Below, in pieces: positions 17,250 to 25,165 of a stretch of DNA of 64,000 bases. This DNA is from Albimonas sp963977235 (lineage in GTDB: Bacteria > Pseudomonadota > Alphaproteobacteria > Rhodobacterales > Rhodobacteraceae): positions 1 to 64,000 of the forward strand of contig NZ_CAXBOD010000019.1 of NCBI RefSeq assembly GCF_963977235.1, given 5' to 3'. Position 1 is the stretch's first letter; each line of letters starts with the position of its first letter. The notes under the pieces were generated by a model. That model did no database searches. It was not told the origin of the DNA and saw only the letters and a program-made list of their open reading frames with translations. The position numbers and the translations under genes were made by a program.

Positions 17250-18512
17250 TCAGGCCCGCGCGCCCTCCTTGCGGTCCATCAGCCCGGCGCAGCCCCAGCT
17301 TGCGGCCGCCATCAGCCCCGCCGCCGCAAGGCAGGTCGCAAGCCCCCCCGCCTGGTAGGCCAGCCCCGAGAGCAGCGTGCCCGTCAGCCGTCCCGCCGCG
17401 TTGGCCATGTAGTAGAAGCCCACGTCCATCGTCACCCGTTCGGCCTTCGAGAAGGCGAGGATCAGGTAGGAGTGCAGCGCCGAGTTGATCGCGAACACCG
17501 CGCCGAAGACCAGCAGCCCCGCGATCAGCGTGGCCGTCAGCCAGTCCGCCGGCGCCCCCGCCGCCCAGGCCGCGCCCGCCAGCCCCAGCGGGATCAGCGC
17601 CAGCAGCCCCGCCCACAGCCGCGCGAGCCCCACCGTCTGCGCCACGGTCTTGTCGCGCGCGCGCAGGATCCGCGGCGCGAAGGCCTGCACCGCCCCGTAG
17701 CCGATGATCCACACCGCCATGAAGGTCCCGACCTGGAAGAACGCCGCCCGGTCGCCCGCCGGCGTCCCGTCCGAGAGCACGTGGTGGAAGTAGATCGGGA
17801 TCCCCACCACGAACCACACGTCCCGCGCGCCGAACAGGAACAGCCGCGCCGCCGAGAGGATGTTGATGTCGCGATCCTTCGAAATCACCTCGGCGAACTT
17901 CGCCCCCCTGCGCCCGCGCGGGAGGCCCGCGGGCATGAACAGCGCCACCGCGGCCAGAACTGCGAGCAGCCCGGCGGCCATCGCCAGCACCGCCGCCTGA
18001 AACCCCGCCGCCGCCAGCAGCGCCGAGCCCAGCAGGAAGCCCAGCCCCTTCACCGCGTTCTTCGAGCCGGTCAGCGCCGCCACCCAGGCGAACAGCCCCC
18101 CGCCCTCGGTCGGGGCCAGCAGCTTCACCGCGCTCTTGGAGCTCATCTTGGCGAGGTCCTTGGCGACCCCCGAGGCGCCCTGCACCGCCATCACGAAGCC
18201 CACCGACAGCGCCAGCGTCCACCCCGGATCCACCAGGCTCAGCGCCCCCAGCGCCGCGATCTGCAACGCCAGCCCCGCATAGAGCGTCACGGTCAGCCCG
18301 AAGCGCGCCGCGATCCAGCCCGCGCAGAGGTTGGTGACCATCCCCGCGATCTCGTAGAGCAGGAACAGGTAGGCGAGCTGGATCGGCGAGAAGCCCAGCA
18401 CATGGAAATGCAGCAGCACCAGCATCCGCAGCGCGCCGTCGGTCAGCATGAACGCCCAGTAGGCCGCGGTCACCGCCGCGTAGGCCGCCAGCGGCCGGGC
18501 GGGGGCGGTCAT
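17250..18512 (-). CDS. arsJ: ArsJ organoarsenical efflux MFS transporter
   Basis: A 420-residue MFS permease with about 11-12 helices. Segments such as LHFHVLGFSPIQLAYLFLLYEIAGM, GVAKDLAKMSSKSAVK and LTGSKNAVKGLGFLLGS are typical of ArsJ. ArsJ exports 1-arseno-3-phosphoglycerate, the unstable product made when GAPDH uses arsenate in place of phosphate; outside the cell it falls apart to arsenate and 3-phosphoglycerate. The ATG at 18512 overlaps the stop of the upstream GAPDH gene by 4 bp (ATGA), showing translational coupling. It is the last gene of the arsenate operon. Confidence 0.94.
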   Translation of the reverse strand: MTAPARPLAAYAAVTAAYWAFMLTDGALRMLVLLHFHVLGFSPIQLAYLFLLYEIAGMVTNLCAGWIAARFGLTVTLYAGLALQIAALGALSLVDPGWTLALSVGFVMAVQGASGVAKDLAKMSSKSAVKLLAPTEGGGLFAWVAALTGSKNAVKGLGFLLGSALLAAAGFQAAVLAMAAGLLAVLAAVALFMPAGLPRGRRGAKFAEVISKDRDINILSAARLFLFGARDVWFVVGIPIYFHHVLSDGTPAGDRAAFFQVGTFMAVWIIGYGAVQAFAPRILRARDKTVAQTVGLARLWAGLLALIPLGLAGAAWAAGAPADWLTATLIAGLLVFGAVFAINSALHSYLILAFSKAERVTMDVGFYYMANAAGRLTGTLLSGLAYQAGGLATCLAAAGLMAAASWGCAGLMDRKEGARA

Positions 18513-19522
18513 CGCAGTCCCTCCGCCACCAGCCGCAGCACGTCGACCAGCCGGCAGGCGTAGCCCCATTCGTTGTCGTACCAGGCGTAGATTTTGGCCT
18601 GCGTGCCGTTGACCACCAGCGTCGAGGGCCCGTCGATCACCACCGAGCGCGGCTCGTTGACGAAATCGGCCGAGACCAGCGGCCGGCTCTCGAACCCCAG
18701 GATGCCGGCCAGCGGCCCGACCTCGGCGGCCTGGAACAGCGCGTTGATCTCCTCGGCCGAGGTCGGGCGCTCCATCTCGAAGACGCAGTCGGTCAGCGAG
18801 GCGTTGAGCAGCGGCACGCGCACCGCGTGGCCGTTCAGCCGCCCCGCCAGCTCGGGATAGATCAGCGTGATCGCGGCGGCAGAGCCGGTGGTCGTGGGCA
18901 CCAGCGAATTCAACGCCGAGCGCGCCCGCCGCAGGTCCTTGGCCGGCCGGTCCACGAGGGTCTGGGTGTTGGTGACGTCATGCAGCGTGGTGATCGAGCC
19001 GTGCGAGATCCCGATCGCCTCGTGCAGCACCTTCACCACCGGGGCGAGGCAGTTGGTGGTGCAGCTCGCGGCCGTCACAAGGTGGTGGGTCGCGGGTTCG
19101 TAGAGGCGATGGTTGACGCCGTAGACGATGTTGAGCGCCGGCGCTTGCTTCACCGGGGCCGAGACCACCACCTTCTTCACGCCCGCGTCGTAGTAGGGCT
19201 GCGCCTTCGCGGGGGTCTTGAAGACGCCGGTGCAGTCGAGCACGACATCGACGCCCAGCTCGGCCAGCGGCAGGTCCTCGATCCGCGCCGCACGGGTCAT
19301 CGCCATGCGGGTTCCGCGCAGGGTCAGACTGTGGTCGTCATGCGCGGCCTGCGCGTCCCAGCGGCCGTGGACGGTGTCGAACTCCATCAGGTGCGCGTGC
19401 TGGGCCGGGTCGCCCACGGCGTCGTTGAGCAGCACGATCTCTCCGGGCAGGCCCTGGTCGAAGGCCGCGCGCAGGGCGAGTTTTCCCATTCGGCCGAGGC
19501 CGTTGACGGCGATGCGGGGCAT
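18509..19522 (-). CDS. gap: ArsJ-associated glyceraldehyde-3-phosphate dehydrogenase
   Basis: This 337-residue GAPDH has an NAD-binding N-terminus (IAVNGLGRMGKLALRAA), the catalytic SCTTNCLAPVVK with its nucleophilic Cys, and a C-terminal WYDNEWGYACRLVD. The GLGRMG and DPAQHAHLMEFDTVHG variants, and its place between arsR-arsC and arsJ, mark it as the arsenic-linked paralogue rather than the glycolytic one. It would couple glyceraldehyde-3-phosphate oxidation to arsenate incorporation, making 1-arseno-3-phosphoglycerate for ArsJ to export. Confidence 0.95.
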   Translation of the reverse strand: MPRIAVNGLGRMGKLALRAAFDQGLPGEIVLLNDAVGDPAQHAHLMEFDTVHGRWDAQAAHDDHSLTLRGTRMAMTRAARIEDLPLAELGVDVVLDCTGVFKTPAKAQPYYDAGVKKVVVSAPVKQAPALNIVYGVNHRLYEPATHHLVTAASCTTNCLAPVVKVLHEAIGISHGSITTLHDVTNTQTLVDRPAKDLRRARSALNSLVPTTTGSAAAITLIYPELAGRLNGHAVRVPLLNASLTDCVFEMERPTSAEEINALFQAAEVGPLAGILGFESRPLVSADFVNEPRSVVIDGPSTLVVNGTQAKIYAWYDNEWGYACRLVDVLRLVAEGLR

Positions 19523-19584
19523 GAGGTCTCCGGATATGCAAGCGGCGCCCCGGGCGGGGCGCCGTCGACAGGAAACGGCCGGGG

Positions 19585-20457
19585 TCAGGCCGCGGGCGAG
19601 CGCGCGTCCCGGTCGAGCGCGATGGCGTCGAGCCGCGACTGCAGCGAGATCCGGTCGAGCGAGTCGAGCGGCAGCGCCGTGAAGGCCGAGATCCGCCGCT
19701 GCAGGCCGCGGTAGGCCTCGAGGAAGGCGAGGCCCTTCTCGGCCTCCGTCCCCTCGGCCTTGACCGGGTCGGGCATCCCCCAGTGGGCCGAGATCGGCTG
19801 GCCCGGCCAGGGCGGGCAGTCCTCGTTCGCGGCCTGGTCGCAGACCGTGAACACGAAATCGAGCGGCGGCGCATCGGGGCCCTGGAACTCCGACACGTGC
19901 TTCGCGCGCAGGCCCGAGACGTCGTGGCCCAGCTCCTGCAGCGTCTTCACCGCGTGGGGGTTCAGCTCCGAGTAGGGCCGCGTGCCGGCCGAGAAGGCGT
20001 TGAACCTCCCCGAGCCGTCCTTGCGCAGGATCGTCTCGGCGAAGATCGAGCGGGCCGAGTTGCCGGTGCAGATGAACAGGACGGTGTAGGGACGCTCGAT
20101 GCGGGGGGCGGTCATCCGGGGCTCTCCGAAGGGCTGCACGTCGCGGGCTGCGAGGGGGATGCAGATCTCGGGCCGCCCGCGACAGCAGTCCGAGACCAGG
20201 TAGTCGACCAGCCCGCCGGTGCGGGCGAGGTCGATGCTGTAGAATACCGACTTCCCACGACGTTCCGATGTCACCAGCCCCGCGCGGGCCAGCGCCATCA
20301 CGTTCACCGAGAGGGTGTTGGCCTTCATCCCCAGCGCCTGGGCGATCTCGCTGGGCCGCACGCCGTCAGGCGCGCGCCGGGCGAGCAGGCGAAACACGGC
20401 CAGCCGGCCGGGGTGACCCAGGGCCGCGAAGGCCTCGACGTTGCGATCTGATTCCAT
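19585..20457 (-). CDS. ArsR-ArsC fusion: arsenic repressor plus LMW-phosphatase-like arsenate reductase
   Basis: The 290-residue protein fuses two usually separate proteins. Residues 1-105 form an ArsR/SmtB winged helix (AALGHPGRLAVFRLLARR, HTH about 35-60), with Cys91, Cys92 and Cys99 as possible As(III) ligands. After a linker with an internal Met (115), residues 122-265 form a low-molecular-weight phosphatase-type domain with P-loop Cys130-TGNSARS and the DP motif region GMPDPVKAEG. Such fusions are known in Rhodobacteraceae. The ATG at 20457 lies only a few bases after a TATAAT box and a palindrome, so the mRNA is probably leaderless or nearly so. It is first in the operon with gap and arsJ. 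Confidence 0.92.
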   Translation of the reverse strand: MESDRNVEAFAALGHPGRLAVFRLLARRAPDGVRPSEIAQALGMKANTLSVNVMALARAGLVTSERRGKSVFYSIDLARTGGLVDYLVSDCCRGRPEICIPLAARDVQPFGEPRMTAPRIERPYTVLFICTGNSARSIFAETILRKDGSGRFNAFSAGTRPYSELNPHAVKTLQELGHDVSGLRAKHVSEFQGPDAPPLDFVFTVCDQAANEDCPPWPGQPISAHWGMPDPVKAEGTEAEKGLAFLEAYRGLQRRISAFTALPLDSLDRISLQSRLDAIALDRDARSPAA

Positions 20458-20458
20458 G

Positions 20459-20480
20459 ATTCATGGATACATGAATTATA
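20459..20480 (-). promoter_or_regulatory. arsR operator and -10 box
   Basis: On the minus strand, TATAAT (complement of 20475-20480) overlaps a perfect inverted repeat ATTCATG-GATA-CATGAAT (20459-20476), ending two bases before the start codon at 20457. The repeat's position on the -10 and the start site is classic for autorepression by an ArsR protein. There is no ribosome site between the -10 and the ATG. Confidence 0.7.
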
Positions 20481-20573
20481 GACTTGTCGCAAGCCGGCCG
20501 AGCGCCTGCGATCGCTCGGGCGATCCGGGCGATCCAGGGCGGAGGGACAGGCGCGGGAGAGGGGCCGGGCGCT

Positions 20574-21470
20574 CTATCGCGCCGGCGCGGCGAAGCGGCG
20601 ATAGCCCCGCGCCCAGCGAGCGGCGTCGGCGACCATCGCGGCGCGGGCGGCGGGCCCGTCGCGGCCGCGCAGGGCCGCGATCAGGTCGGTGTGGGGCCCC
20701 GGCCGCCAGCGCGGCGCATGGGCGTCGACCGAATGCCACAGCAGCGGGCCAGAGCGGACCCAGAGCCCCTCGACCAGCTCCGAGAGGATCGGCGACCCGC
20801 CCAGCCGGCAGGCCTCGAGGTGGAAGCGGGTGTTCAGGCGCACCGCCTCGGGGATCTCGCCGGCCGAGTGTCGCGCCACCAGATCGGCGTTGATCCGCTG
20901 CAGGCGGTCGACGTCCTCGGGGCTCGCCCGTTCGGCGGCCTGGGCGGCGGCGCGGCCCTCGAGGTCCTCGCGCAGCACCATGATCTCGTCGACCTGCTCG
21001 ACCGTCAGCACGGGGACGGTGGCCGCCCCGCGGGCGTCGACGCTCAGCGCCCGCTCGCCGGCGAGCCGCAGCATCGCCTCGCGCATCGGGGTGACCGAGA
21101 TCGCGAAGCGGCGCGACATCGGGCGCAGCGCCAGGTGAGCGCCCGGTTTCAGGCGGCCCTCGGTCAGCGCGGCGCGCAGCGCGCGGTAGGCGGATTCGGA
21201 CAGGTTCTCGCGCACCAGCGGCCGGGCCCAGTCCTCGCCCGGGCGCGGGGACGGGGCGGCCTCGGCGGCAGGCGCGGCCGGGCGCGCGGCGGCGTCGGGC
21301 CGGGCGTCGGGCGCGGCCCCGCGCGATGCGCGGGCCTCCTCGGCGATGTCGGCGGCAGTGCGTGCAGGCGGCGGAATGCTCCGGCCCTCCTCCCTGATCC
21401 TGGCGCATCGGCGGATTGGTCCCGTCCGCCTCCCTGCGGCCGGGCCCGCTCTGGTCCAGGGGGCCATCAT
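20574..21470 (-). CDS. GntR-family regulator (FCD type), divergent to TRAP operon
   Basis: The frame encodes 298 residues. The first 75 or so are Arg/Ala/Pro-rich and may not all be translated, since no good ribosome site precedes the ATG pair at 21470/21467. The wHTH (about 85-150; SAYRALRAALTEGRLKPGAHL, ISVTPMREAMLRLAGE) and the all-helical FCD domain (about 160-280; VLREDLEGRAAAQAAERA, HLEACRLGGSPILSELVEGLW, HTDLIAALRGRD) identify a FadR-subfamily repressor. It reads away from the two tandem TRAP binding proteins and probably represses them and itself in response to the transported acid. Confidence 0.85.
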   Translation of the reverse strand: MMAPWTRAGPAAGRRTGPIRRCARIREEGRSIPPPARTAADIAEEARASRGAAPDARPDAAARPAAPAAEAAPSPRPGEDWARPLVRENLSESAYRALRAALTEGRLKPGAHLALRPMSRRFAISVTPMREAMLRLAGERALSVDARGAATVPVLTVEQVDEIMVLREDLEGRAAAQAAERASPEDVDRLQRINADLVARHSAGEIPEAVRLNTRFHLEACRLGGSPILSELVEGLWVRSGPLLWHSVDAHAPRWRPGPHTDLIAALRGRDGPAARAAMVADAARWARGYRRFAAPAR

Positions 21471-21946
21471 TCCAATGTTTGAGGCCGGGCGGAAGACCTG
21501 ATCGCTTGCGACGCCTGCGACCTTGCAATACCGCGGTGCGACGCGCCGATTTCGCCGGTCAGGGTTGACTCGCGAGCTGCTATGGTTCCCATGTTATAAC
21601 AAATGACGCCAGCATCCCGTGGAATTGCGGGCAATGTGGAATCAGGCGCGAAGCGGTGTCGATCCGGTCCCTCGGACCGCGTCGGGAGTGGAGGAGACAT
21701 GCCCCAGCCCAAAGGGACGGCGACGCCCTGCGCGCTCGCCCCAGGCGGTGCGACGCCGTCCGCCGCCGCGCAGCCCCGGCGCGCGGCTCTGGCCGGGCGC
21801 CTGCGCGCCCGTGGGCCCGCAAGCCCCTCCGCCCCTCCCGCCTGACCCGTGCCGGCGCCCTGCGCCGGCTCCAGACGACCCGCGCGCGCCCGCCCGGCGG
21901 TCCGCGCAGATCCATGCCACGTGACGACCCTCGACCAGGAGATCCC
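21471..21946. other. 476-bp intergenic region between GntR and TRAP operon
   Basis: No gene is supported here. It holds the perfect palindrome at 21592-21601 in a small AT-rich patch (about 21575-21610). The remainder up to the dctP ribosome site is GC-rich and long for a 5' leader, so a leader RNA or a missed small ORF cannot be excluded. Confidence 0.4.
21592..21601. promoter_or_regulatory. Perfect palindrome TGTTATAACA, candidate GntR operator
   Basis: TGTTATAACA is its own reverse complement and sits in the only AT-rich patch between the divergent GntR gene and the TRAP operon. FCD-type GntR proteins bind short palindromes with a T-G-T...A-C-A skeleton, which this matches. Confidence 0.55.
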
Positions 21947-23047
21947 ATGATCCGCTTCGCTCAAGCGTCGGCGCTCGCCCTCGCCCTCGCCGCCGGTTCC
22001 GCTCAGGCGGCCGAAATCAGCTACGCCCACTACATCTCGTCCGTGCACGTGGTGAACACCCAGGGCGTCACCCCCTATTTCGAGCGGGTGACCGAGGCGA
22101 CCGGGGGCGAAGTGACCTTCGAGACCTTCTGGGGCGGCGCCATGGGCGGCCCGAAGGAGCTGCTGGGCGCCATCGAGACCGGCGTGATCGACTCGGGCGG
22201 CGTGGTGGACGTCTACCTCAAGACCGCGCTGCCGCACTCGAACCTGCTCTCGAGCCTGTTCGTGGTGGCCGACGACGTGAAGGTCTACGGCGCCGCGCTC
22301 AACGAGTATCAGCTGCTGCACTGCCCGGGCTGCCTCGAGGACTACGAGATGAACGAGGTGGTGCCGCTCGCGTGGTATCCGACCTCGCCCTACCTGCTGA
22401 TGTGCACCTCCGACGTGCGCTCGCTCGACGATCTGGCCGGCAAGAAGGTGCGCGCCACCTCGCGCATGGGCGTGCTGATGCAGAACATGGGCGCGACGCC
22501 CGTGTCGATCACCTCGGCCGAGATGTACGAGGCGATGCAGCGCGGCCAGGCCGACTGCTCGGTCGGCGCGGCCGCCTGGCTGACCGGCTACAACATCAAG
22601 GACTTCGTGAAGACGATCATCCAGGACCCGCTGGGGGCCTACATCGGCTCGGGCCTGATGAACATGAACGTCTACACCTGGGAGGACCTTGAGCCCGAGC
22701 AGCGCCAGGCCTTCATCGACGGGCTGGGCCAGCTGGTCGCCGACACCACCTTCGCCTACCTCGAGGAGGCCGACGAGGCCACCAGGATGACCGTCGAGGA
22801 GAACGGCGCGCAGTACGTTGCGGCCAGCGACGACTTCCGCGCCCGCCTGCTGGAGCTGCGCGAGGCCGAGTGGGACGCCGCCATCGCCCAGGGCGAGGCC
22901 GACGGCCTCGAGGACGCCCAGGCCGTGGTCGACGGCTTCCGCGAGGTGGTCGAGAAGTGGCGCGGCATCGTCGCCGAAACCGGCGATGACCGCGCCGCCT
23001 ACGCCGAGGCCCTGCAGCGCGAGATCTTCTCGAAGCTCGAGCCCTGA
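21947..23047 (+). CDS. TRAP transporter substrate-binding protein (first of a tandem pair)
   Basis: This 366-residue DctP-family periplasmic protein has a Sec signal (about 1-22, ALALAAGSAQA). The DctP fold shows in FETFWGGAMGGPKELLGAIETGVID, DLAGKKVRATSRMGVLM and AEMYEAMQRGQADC. Four cysteines (126, 129, 153, 204) are shared in position with two other binding proteins in this window; C126-x2-C129 occurs as HCPGCLEDY. The ATG at 21947 has an AGGAGA site. It lies upstream of a second dctP-like gene and one dctQ-dctM pair, so either two ligands share one permease or one protein is specialised. Confidence 0.92.
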   Translation: MIRFAQASALALALAAGSAQAAEISYAHYISSVHVVNTQGVTPYFERVTEATGGEVTFETFWGGAMGGPKELLGAIETGVIDSGGVVDVYLKTALPHSNLLSSLFVVADDVKVYGAALNEYQLLHCPGCLEDYEMNEVVPLAWYPTSPYLLMCTSDVRSLDDLAGKKVRATSRMGVLMQNMGATPVSITSAEMYEAMQRGQADCSVGAAAWLTGYNIKDFVKTIIQDPLGAYIGSGLMNMNVYTWEDLEPEQRQAFIDGLGQLVADTTFAYLEEADEATRMTVEENGAQYVAASDDFRARLLELREAEWDAAIAQGEADGLEDAQAVVDGFREVVEKWRGIVAETGDDRAAYAEALQREIFSKLEP

Positions 23048-23054
23048 GCGGATC

Positions 23055-23089
23055 CCGCGCCGCCCCGACGGGAGAGACGGGCGGCGCGG
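23055..23089 (+). terminator. Intercistronic hairpin between the two dctP genes
   Basis: CCGCGCCGCCC (23055-23065) pairs perfectly with 23079-23089. It lies right after the stop of the first binding protein. Such hairpins often protect binding-protein mRNA or partially terminate, which keeps binding protein in excess of permease. Confidence 0.5.
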
Positions 23090-23132
23090 CCCCAAGCAAC
23101 CCGAACACGAACATCCAGAGGGAGGAAACCTC

Positions 23133-24245
23133 ATGAAACTTGCCATCGCCCTGATGAGCGGCGCAGCGACCCTGGCGGTCGCCGCCGCCCCGGCCCTGGC
23201 CGAGACCTACACCTACGGCTCGTTCCTGCAGCCGACCGCGGTGACCATGCGCGACGGCCAGATCCCGTTCTTCGAGCGGGTCAAGGAGCGCACCAACGGC
23301 GAGGTCGAGTTCGAATCCTTCTGGGGCGGCTCGATGGGCGGCCCGAAGGAGCTGCTGAGCTCGATCGACAACGCGGTGCTGGATTCCGGCCTGATCGTCG
23401 ACGTCTACACCAAGAAGGCGCTGCCGCATTCCTCGGCCATCTCCTCGGCCTTCATCCTGGCCGACGACAGCCTCGCCTGGGGCGCGGCGGTGAACGAGTG
23501 GCACCTGCTGGGCTGCGAGGGCTGCAAGGACGACTTCGCCGACAACGGCCAGATCGGCCTGGCGTGGTACTCGACCACCCCCTACGTGCTGCAGTGCACC
23601 TCGCCGGTCTCGACGCTCGCCGACCTCAAGGGCAAGAAGGTGCGCTCGGTGTCCCGCCTGGCCGACCTGATGTCGGCGATGGGCGCGGTGCCGGTATCGG
23701 TGACGGTGGCCGAAATGTACGAGGCGATGCAGCGCGGCCAGGTCGACTGCGCGCTCGGCTCGCCGAACTACCTCAACACCTACAACATCAAGGACTTCGT
23801 CACCTCGATCATCGACGAGCCGATCGGGGGCTACGTCTCGACGCTGACGCTCTCGGTCAACCTCGACGCCTGGGACGCGATGGGCGAGGAGAACCGCCAG
23901 ATCATCCTCGACGAGATCCCCGAGATGCTCGCCGACATCAAGTGGGCCGCGTTCGAGGACGACGCGTCGGGGATCGCCGACACCAAGGCCAAGGGCGGCC
24001 AGGTGGTGAAGCCGGACCAGGCCTTCCTCGACAAGCTCAACGAGCTGCGCGCCACCGAGTGGGAGGCCGTGATCGAGCAGGCGAAGGAAGACGGGCTCGA
24101 CGACGCCGAGGAGACCGTCGCCTCGTTCCGCGCGATCCTCGAGAAGTGGCAGGGCATCGTCGCCGACATCGCCCATGACGAGGCCGGCAAGCAGACCTTC
24201 GAGGAGGCCCTGCGCCGCGAGATCTTCTCCAAGGTCCAGCCCTGA
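23133..24245 (+). CDS. TRAP transporter substrate-binding protein (second of a tandem pair)
   Basis: A 370-residue DctP-family protein with signal peptide (cleavage near ALA-ET, residue 23). It is clearly paralogous to the gene just upstream: ESFWGGSMGGPKELLSSIDNAVLDSG, TLADLKGKKVRSVSRLADLM, VAEMYEAMQRGQVDC, and both end in REIFSK-x-P-type tails (RREIFSKVQP). Cysteines at 128, 131, 155 and 206 match the other two family members, with C-E-G-C at the pair. The ATG at 23133 has a strong GGAGG site. Tartrate or a similar hydroxy-diacid is the likely ligand, given the ttuC and ttuD genes downstream. Confidence 0.93.
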   Translation: MKLAIALMSGAATLAVAAAPALAETYTYGSFLQPTAVTMRDGQIPFFERVKERTNGEVEFESFWGGSMGGPKELLSSIDNAVLDSGLIVDVYTKKALPHSSAISSAFILADDSLAWGAAVNEWHLLGCEGCKDDFADNGQIGLAWYSTTPYVLQCTSPVSTLADLKGKKVRSVSRLADLMSAMGAVPVSVTVAEMYEAMQRGQVDCALGSPNYLNTYNIKDFVTSIIDEPIGGYVSTLTLSVNLDAWDAMGEENRQIILDEIPEMLADIKWAAFEDDASGIADTKAKGGQVVKPDQAFLDKLNELRATEWEAVIEQAKEDGLDDAEETVASFRAILEKWQGIVADIAHDEAGKQTFEEALRREIFSKVQP

Positions 24246-24252
24246 CGACCCG

Positions 24253-24285
24253 CTGCGCCGCCGGGCGACCGGCCCGGCGGCGCAG
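24253..24285 (+). terminator. 14-bp perfect hairpin after second dctP
   Basis: CTGCGCCGCCGGGC (24253-24266) pairs perfectly with 24272-24285 around a 5-nt loop, 8 bp after the stop codon. The tail is not T-rich. It probably separates abundant binding-protein mRNA from the permease genes by partial termination or 3'-end protection. Confidence 0.55.
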
Positions 24286-24588
24286 CCCGGAGCGACGATG
24301 CGAAGCGACGGCCCCGGAGGCGCGGATGACAGTCATGTCGATGGACACGTCCGCAGGCGCCCTGCCGGCCCCGGTCCAGAGGCCGGGGCCGGCGCGCGCA
24401 AGGGCCGCCGGCCCTGCCCGCGCCCGGGTCTCCGGTCCCGCAGGCGCCCTGGCCTCCCGCCCGCCCCTGTGGGCGCAGACCGCGGCGCGGCGCGCGATCC
24501 TCGTTCCGCTCGCCGCCCGATCTCATGCCGACCCTCGGCCCTTCGGCCGGGGACCCTCCCCCCTCCCCCCAAGCCTTTCGAGGTCCGA
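24286..24588. other. About 300-bp spacer between dctP and dctQ
   Basis: Apart from the hairpin at its start, nothing recognisable is present. An open frame runs through it but encodes an Ala/Arg/Pro-rich low-complexity string typical of non-coding GC-rich DNA. Confidence 0.4.
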
Positions 24589-25155
24589 ATGAAACTCCTG
24601 GAAAGGATCGCGGCTTTCGGCGCCGGCCTGTCGGCCTGGATCGCCGGCGCCGTGATGCTTCTGATGATGCTCCAGATCACCCTGGACGTCGTGTGCAAGT
24701 ATCTCCTGAACTGGCCCGTCCCGATGACGCTGGAAACGGTGGCGACCTATTACATGGTGGCGCTGGTGTTCCTGCCGCTGGGCCAGGTCACCCGCAAGGA
24801 GGACCATCTGGAGGTCGAGCTGTTCACCCAGAACCTCGGCCCGCGGGCGCTGGGCTGGGTGAAGCTGTTCGGCTGCCTGATCGGGCTCGCCTACGTCGGC
24901 GTCCTGTTCAACGAGGCCATCGCCGAGGCGCTGAAGATGACCCGCCGCGGCGAGGTCTGGGAGACGGCGACGATGGACCTGCAGGTCTGGCCGACGCGCT
25001 GGTTCCTGCCGGTGGGCTGCGCGCTGATGCTGCTGTGGCTGTTCCTGCACGCGGTCGACTCGATCTCGGTGGCGCTGACCGGCAGGCATGTGCTGAGCGA
25101 GACCGAGACCGGGGGGCCGACGTCGGACCCCGACCACATCACCCTCGCCGACTGA
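24589..25155 (+). CDS. dctQ: TRAP transporter small permease (DctQ)
   Basis: The 188-residue membrane protein has four helices (about 12-36, 50-72, 90-110, 132-158) and the DctQ signature region VCKYLLNWPVPMTLETVATYYMVALVFLPLGQVTRKEDHLEVELF. It forms the membrane complex with DctM. The ATG at 24589 follows a short GAGGT site. The C-terminus is hydrophilic (TETGGPTSDPDHITLAD). It lies 10 bp upstream of dctM. Confidence 0.93.
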   Translation: MKLLERIAAFGAGLSAWIAGAVMLLMMLQITLDVVCKYLLNWPVPMTLETVATYYMVALVFLPLGQVTRKEDHLEVELFTQNLGPRALGWVKLFGCLIGLAYVGVLFNEAIAEALKMTRRGEVWETATMDLQVWPTRWFLPVGCALMLLWLFLHAVDSISVALTGRHVLSETETGGPTSDPDHITLAD

Positions 25156-25165
25156 GGAGCGCGAC

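Noticed and set aside
24326..24592. 88-codon ORF between dctP and dctQ
   Set aside because: Ala/Arg/Pro-rich low-complexity product, no ribosome site, and its end overlaps the real dctQ start.
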